DNA of 64,000 bases from NCBI RefSeq assembly GCF_001426375.1, contig NZ_LMEO01000053.1, forward strand, positions 124,499 to 188,498, in the 5' to 3' direction. The position numbers and the translations under genes are program-made. Positions 60,593-64,000 of this stretch are shown one piece after another (position 1 is the first letter of the stretch; every line of letters starts with the position of its first letter). The notes beneath the pieces were generated by a model that saw nothing but the letters and a program-made list of their open reading frames with translations, was not told where the DNA came from and ran no database searches. Source of the stretch: Paenibacillus sp. Root444D2 (GTDB taxonomy: Bacteria > Bacillota > Bacilli > Paenibacillales > NBRC-103111).

Positions 60593-61138
60593 GTTTAACG
60601 TCCCCTATTCATTTTTATACTGTAATACTATTAGTTACAGAATGGTTTGTCAAGATATTCGAACTATAGCTTCCTTTTTGTCGTTCATCAAATGAAACTC
60701 CTTTTACTTCGATAAGCCGTGACCTTTGTTAATCTTATTCCCCTGACGTCGAGCCGTTATTCTTTGAGTTGTTTCTTCCCATGGAACAGAATATGAATAG
60801 GCACCCTTCGAGACTCTAAAATAATGCCAGCGGAAAGACAATCCGCTATTTTGGATTAAATGCGCTAAAAATTTGAATTTGCGGAACGTGAGAGCGTTAT
60901 TCGGTGAAATTTGTGCTATTCGAGGCAAAAAACAAAGGAATAGCGTCTCTACGATCCGCGTTAGCTTGAATTAGAGCTAATTTCACGTAAATAGCGAATA
61001 TACGTTCCTCTAAGTGAAACCTACCTATGGAAAATGGATGCCTATCCATGAAGAAAAGGCTAGCCCCTCTCGAATATTTATCTATTCTTGGGACAGCCCC
61101 TTAGCATGAATTATTAACCGCCGTGGTCGTGTGAACAA
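60593..61138. other. Gene-free region with dispersed repeat (60987-61015) and terminator
   Basis: No convincing coding region in 545 bp. GTAAATAGCGAAT-ATA-CGTTCCTCTAAG (60987-61015) matches the repeat at 16431-16459. The last 60 bp hold a hairpin (AAGGCTAGCCCC near 61048 and GGGACAGCCCCTT near 61090) that can terminate the ABC exporter transcript. The rest looks like diverged repeat sequence. Confidence 0.5.
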
Positions 61139-62938
61139 CTACACCTCAGCAGCATGAGCGAACTGCGTGCTGTACAGCCGCGCATACAGCCCATCCAGTG
61201 CAAGCAGCTCGCTGTGCGTGCCCCGCTCCACGACGCTGCCCGCTTCGATCACCAGAATGTGATCGGCGGCCAGCACCGTGGAGAGCCGGTGCGCGATCAC
61301 GAGCGTCGTGCGCCCTTGCATCAGCTCCTCGAGCGCCGCCTGCACATAGGACTCGGACTCCGAGTCCAAGTGCGACGTCGCCTCATCGAGGATGAGGATG
61401 CGCGGGCGCTTCAGGATCGCGCGAGCTATCGCGATCCGCTGGCGCTCGCCGCCGGAGAGCCGGTGGCCGCGCTCTCCCACCATCGTGTCGTACCCTTCGG
61501 GAAGCGACACGATAAAGTCGTGGATGTAGGCCTGCCGACACGCGGCCTCCATCTCCTCACGCGTAGCGTCCTCCCGCGCGAAGCGCAGGTTGTCGCCAAT
61601 CGTCGCGTGGAACAGAAACGATTCCTGCGTTACGTACGCGATCTGCTCGCGCAGCGAAGCCAGCTGAACGTCGCGGACGTTCACGCCATCGACCTCGACG
61701 ACACCCGACGTCGAGTCATACAGCCGCGCGATCATGCCGATCAGCGTCGATTTCCCCGCACCGCTTGGCCCGACAAGCGCGACCATCTCACCCGGTTGCG
61801 CCTCGAACGTGACATCGCGCAGCGCGTACTGCCCTGGCTTATAAGCGAAGGAAACCTGCTTATAAGCTACCCGACCCGCGACCTGCGTAAGCGGCGCAGC
61901 CCCAACTGAGTCCATGACATCCGGCACCATGTCCTGGTACTCGAAGATACGCTGGAATACACCCAGCGCAGTAGCCACCTCGACATGTAGGTTCAGCAGC
62001 ATACCTACAGGCATGTACAACCGGCCAAGATACGCCGCGAAGGCGACGATCGAGCCCAGCGTCATGCTGCCGGATATGACGGAGTAGCCGCCGTACATAT
62101 AAATAATCGCTGTGCCTAACGGCCCCAGCGTGCTCGTTGCCATCCCGAACCAACGACCGACCAGATTGAGCCGCAGCTCCAAATCCATCACCTTCTGGTT
62201 CATAGCCGTAAACTCGATTTCCTGATGCTTCTCCCTGCCGAAAATACGTGTCAACAAAGCACCGGAAATCCCGAAGTTCTCAGTAAGCTGAGAAGTAATA
62301 TCCGAACGCACTTTCTGCGTTTCCGTGCGCAGCGATTTCCTTAACCTCGATACTTTTTTCACAGGCAGCACAAACAGCGGGAGAATAAGCACAGAAATAA
62401 TGGCTAGTTTCCAGTCAAGGGCAAACAAAATACCAATCGTCGAAACAACAATGACAATCTGGGTGATTGATGACACAACCAATGAGGTCACAACACTTTG
62501 AACAGCCTGAACGTCCCCTGTGATCCGCTGAACAATTTCCCCCGACCGAGCCTCCGTAAAGAAAGCCATCGATTGCCGCTGCAAATTATGAAACAAGGAC
62601 TGTCCTAAATCACGAATAACCCCTTGGGTTACTTTGGTATTAAGATGATTTTGCCATACCCCAAGCATACCGCTTACGACAGGAAGAAATATCATTAACA
62701 GTGCCATCCCTGCCAGAAGTTTCATATTGCCCTGTGGAATCGCTGTATCAATAATTTCTTTCATAACAAGAGGCGGGATTAAACCAATCAAGGCTGCAAA
62801 CAGCGCCAATCCAATAATGGCCAATAATTGTCCCCAATACCCCTTAAACAACCGCAAAATCCTTTTTACCGAAACATCCTTTAACTTCGCTTTAGGCCGA
62901 TTCCTATCGGAAAGCCGCCCCATACCACCTGGTCCCAC
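61139..62938 (-). CDS. ABC exporter, fused permease and ATPase
   Basis: A 599-residue exporter half: six membrane segments (residues about 30-330), then an ATPase with Walker A G-P-S-G-A-G-K-S-T, Q-loop Y-V-T-Q-E-S, signature L-S-G-G-E-R-Q-R and Walker B I-L-I-L-D-E-A-T-S. It acts as a dimer exporting lipids or drugs (YfiB/BmrA-like). GTG 62938 follows GGAGAG at 7 nt. The membrane half is AT-rich (62401-62460: 24 G/C of 60), but the ATPase half is clearly GC-richer (61381-61440: 39 of 60). Confidence 0.93.
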   Translation of the reverse strand: MGPGGMGRLSDRNRPKAKLKDVSVKRILRLFKGYWGQLLAIIGLALFAALIGLIPPLVMKEIIDTAIPQGNMKLLAGMALLMIFLPVVSGMLGVWQNHLNTKVTQGVIRDLGQSLFHNLQRQSMAFFTEARSGEIVQRITGDVQAVQSVVTSLVVSSITQIVIVVSTIGILFALDWKLAIISVLILPLFVLPVKKVSRLRKSLRTETQKVRSDITSQLTENFGISGALLTRIFGREKHQEIEFTAMNQKVMDLELRLNLVGRWFGMATSTLGPLGTAIIYMYGGYSVISGSMTLGSIVAFAAYLGRLYMPVGMLLNLHVEVATALGVFQRIFEYQDMVPDVMDSVGAAPLTQVAGRVAYKQVSFAYKPGQYALRDVTFEAQPGEMVALVGPSGAGKSTLIGMIARLYDSTSGVVEVDGVNVRDVQLASLREQIAYVTQESFLFHATIGDNLRFAREDATREEMEAACRQAYIHDFIVSLPEGYDTMVGERGHRLSGGERQRIAIARAILKRPRILILDEATSHLDSESESYVQAALEELMQGRTTLVIAHRLSTVLAADHILVIEAGSVVERGTHSELLALDGLYARLYSTQFAHAAEV

Positions 62939-62971
62939 TACTCATCTCTCCGTTCTACCCTAAGCTGCCTT

Positions 62972-63505
62972 CTAAATAGGAAAAGCATGCTCGATCGCCT
63001 TCGTCACTTCATCTGCCATCTTCAACACGCTGTACAGCGATGTTGTTTGTAGTACACTATACTGTCTAGGCCCGTCTGCATTGACGATAGCCGCAATCGT
63101 ATAATCCCCAACCTGAGGCAGCACCTTCCCTACTGACTTCCCTGGAGCCAAAGGCTGATTAGACACCTGATACATGCCCACAGACAGCTTTTGTCCCAAA
63201 CATGCATCAATCGCTATCACCACACAACCAAGTGGAATTTCCTGCAAACGCACTGCTAAGTTACTAGCATCACAAGGCGCTTCAAGTGTTCCTATCACAT
63301 GCGGATACCCCAGTTCCACAAGCCTGCTCCCTACAAGCGGGCCCAATGAATCACCTGTCGATCGATCTGTTCCTATACATACAAAAGCCAACGAATCCGG
63401 CTTCATCGCCGACTTTTTCCCAATCGCCTTGAGAAAGATGGCCAACTGTTCGCCATTCATCTTTTTCCAATACTGCTCCCGCGGTTCAATCCGTTCTTCC
63501 CCCAT
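62972..63505 (-). CDS. yyaC: YyaC-type spore protease
   Basis: A 177-residue protein of the YyaC family related to GPR: C-I-G-T-D-R-S-T-G-D-S-L-G-P-L-V-G-S, then G-T-L-E-A-P and a conserved I-A-I-D-A-C-L-G. It is thought to act in spore protein degradation during sporulation/germination. The frame is open to 63574, but ATG 63505 follows GGGAGG at 5 nt. Supports a sporulating host. Confidence 0.88.
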   Translation of the reverse strand: MGEERIEPREQYWKKMNGEQLAIFLKAIGKKSAMKPDSLAFVCIGTDRSTGDSLGPLVGSRLVELGYPHVIGTLEAPCDASNLAVRLQEIPLGCVVIAIDACLGQKLSVGMYQVSNQPLAPGKSVGKVLPQVGDYTIAAIVNADGPRQYSVLQTTSLYSVLKMADEVTKAIEHAFPI

Positions 63506-63595
63506 CAGATCCTCCCTTAACACGCATCCAGCAAAATTTCCCCTCACTCCTGATGAATGATATAATGCGGTCAACTTCTATTCTTTCAAGATTAT

Positions 63596-63634
63596 GCTTA
63601 CGATGCAAGTTTTGCTAGCAAAACTTTAAGGAGG
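63596..63634 (+). promoter_or_regulatory. Conserved leader hairpin abutting the ribosome binding site (glycosyltransferase gene)
   Basis: ATGCTTACGATGC, the perfect 20-bp palindrome AAGTTTTGCTAGCAAAACTT (63607-63626), then TAAGGAGG (63627-63634) and ATG 63641. It matches the leader at 30984-31021 in order and most bases. If transcribed, the hairpin ends directly on the ribosome binding site. Confidence 0.6.
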
Positions 63635-63640
63635 CACACC

Positions 63641-64000
63641 ATGTCCACCCTAGGAATTATCGCGATCCTGACCCTCCTCTACTGGCTTTATATCACATTC
63701 GATGTGCATAAAGGCATACATTTACTGCATACACTGCCCAAATCCACGAAACTCCCGGACAAGCCTCCACTCGTTTCGGTCATTATCGCCGCCAAAGAAG
63801 AAGAGAGTACCATCCTAGAAACCGTCCGTCACCTTCTCACGCAAAATTATCCGCGCCTCGAGATCATTGCCGTCAATGACCGTTCTCAGGACGCTACAGG
63901 CGTCCGACTTGAAGAGCTGCGGAAGTGGTCACAGCGCAAAACAGATATTCACACACCACTGCAAATCATTCACATCACCTCACTGCCTGAAGGCTGGCTT
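63641..64000 (+). CDS. Family 2 glycosyltransferase, N-terminal part (cut by window edge)
   Basis: The first 120 codons are in the window. After one membrane segment (residues 3-20) comes the GT2 start P-P-L-V-S-V-I-I-A-A-K-E-E-E, L-L-T-Q-N-Y-P-R-L-E-I-I-A-V-N-D-R-S-Q-D-A-T, where the N-D-R-S region binds the nucleotide-sugar. The full gene continues beyond the window. Membrane-associated processive or lipid glycosylation is likely; substrate unknown. Confidence 0.88.
   Translation, partial: MSTLGIIAILTLLYWLYITFDVHKGIHLLHTLPKSTKLPDKPPLVSVIIAAKEEESTILETVRHLLTQNYPRLEIIAVNDRSQDATGVRLEELRKWSQRKTDIHTPLQIIHITSLPEGWL

Noticed and set aside
60704-60928. 74-codon minus-strand frame
   Set aside because: No ribosome binding site, basic low-information sequence, lies in a dispersed-repeat region.
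61154-61909. 251-codon plus-strand frame opposite the ABC exporter ATPase
   Set aside because: Shadow frame of a gene with intact Walker and signature motifs; no start signal.

Overview
The window looks like chromosome of an endospore-forming Paenibacillus-like Firmicute (order Bacillales). The evidence is two GerA-type spore germinant receptor operons, a YyaC-type spore protease, a YjcZ-like sporulation peptide, a SpoIIM-type membrane protein, strong GGAGG ribosome binding sites, frequent TTG/GTG starts, many Rho-independent terminators, and intergenic repeats of a kind common in that genus. Base composition is mid-range, with sharp GC-rich patches inside several genes. No rRNA, tRNA, intact transposase, prophage or CRISPR array was seen.

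Layout. 0-6 kb: the end of one ger operon (gerA plus the first 56 codons of gerC), an HPP-family membrane protein divergent from a GntR regulator, then SDR oxidoreductase, WYL regulator and SnoaL-like genes. 6-10.2 kb: a sugar ABC importer (binding lipoprotein and two permeases) whose partner sensor kinase is cut off after about 145 codons; the break runs into a cluster of short GGGATTTTCTTGTCG-type repeats. 10.3-15 kb: a small zinc-ribbon gene and a complete ger operon in the order A-C-D-B, flanked by two direct 82-bp copies of the same repeat unit. 15-20.5 kb: DUF1761 protein with a doubly operated promoter, YjcZ-like peptide, MBL hydrolase, thioredoxin-like protein, DedA protein, LysR regulator divergent from a second HPP protein, and a cupredoxin. 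20.6-25.4 kb: OmpR-type two-component system followed by an MMPL exporter. 25.4-28.3 kb: a repeat cluster, then GH4 alpha-galactosidase divergent from an AraC regulator.

28-37 kb: a possible exosporium protein, Dabb protein, TIP30-like oxidoreductase, and the RDD / SpoIIM / DUF58 / MoxR / DUF4350 / DUF4129 / multi-TM membrane gene block. 37-45.5 kb: diguanylate cyclase, topoisomerase III, a divergent LspA-like protein, HAD phosphatase and several small membrane proteins. 45.7-58 kb is rich in redox, detoxification and regulatory genes: TetX-like monooxygenase, two paralogous aldo-keto reductases, MFS transporter, AraC, two TetR regulators, SRPBCC protein, flavodoxin-fold quinone reductase, malate:quinone oxidoreductase, carboxymuconolactone-decarboxylase remnant, EamA exporter and TrmB-like regulator. 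58-64 kb: unknown proteins, CsaA, HesB-like protein, ABC exporter, YyaC, and a partial family 2 glycosyltransferase at the right edge.

The most unusual non-coding signals are a recurrent 5' leader hairpin ending directly on the Shine-Dalgarno sequence of three unrelated genes, the TGTCG-repeat unit flanking the ger operon, and several well-defined operators. No clearly new multi-gene system could be proven by reading alone. All gene functions are inferred from recognised motifs and family resemblance; no database search was run.
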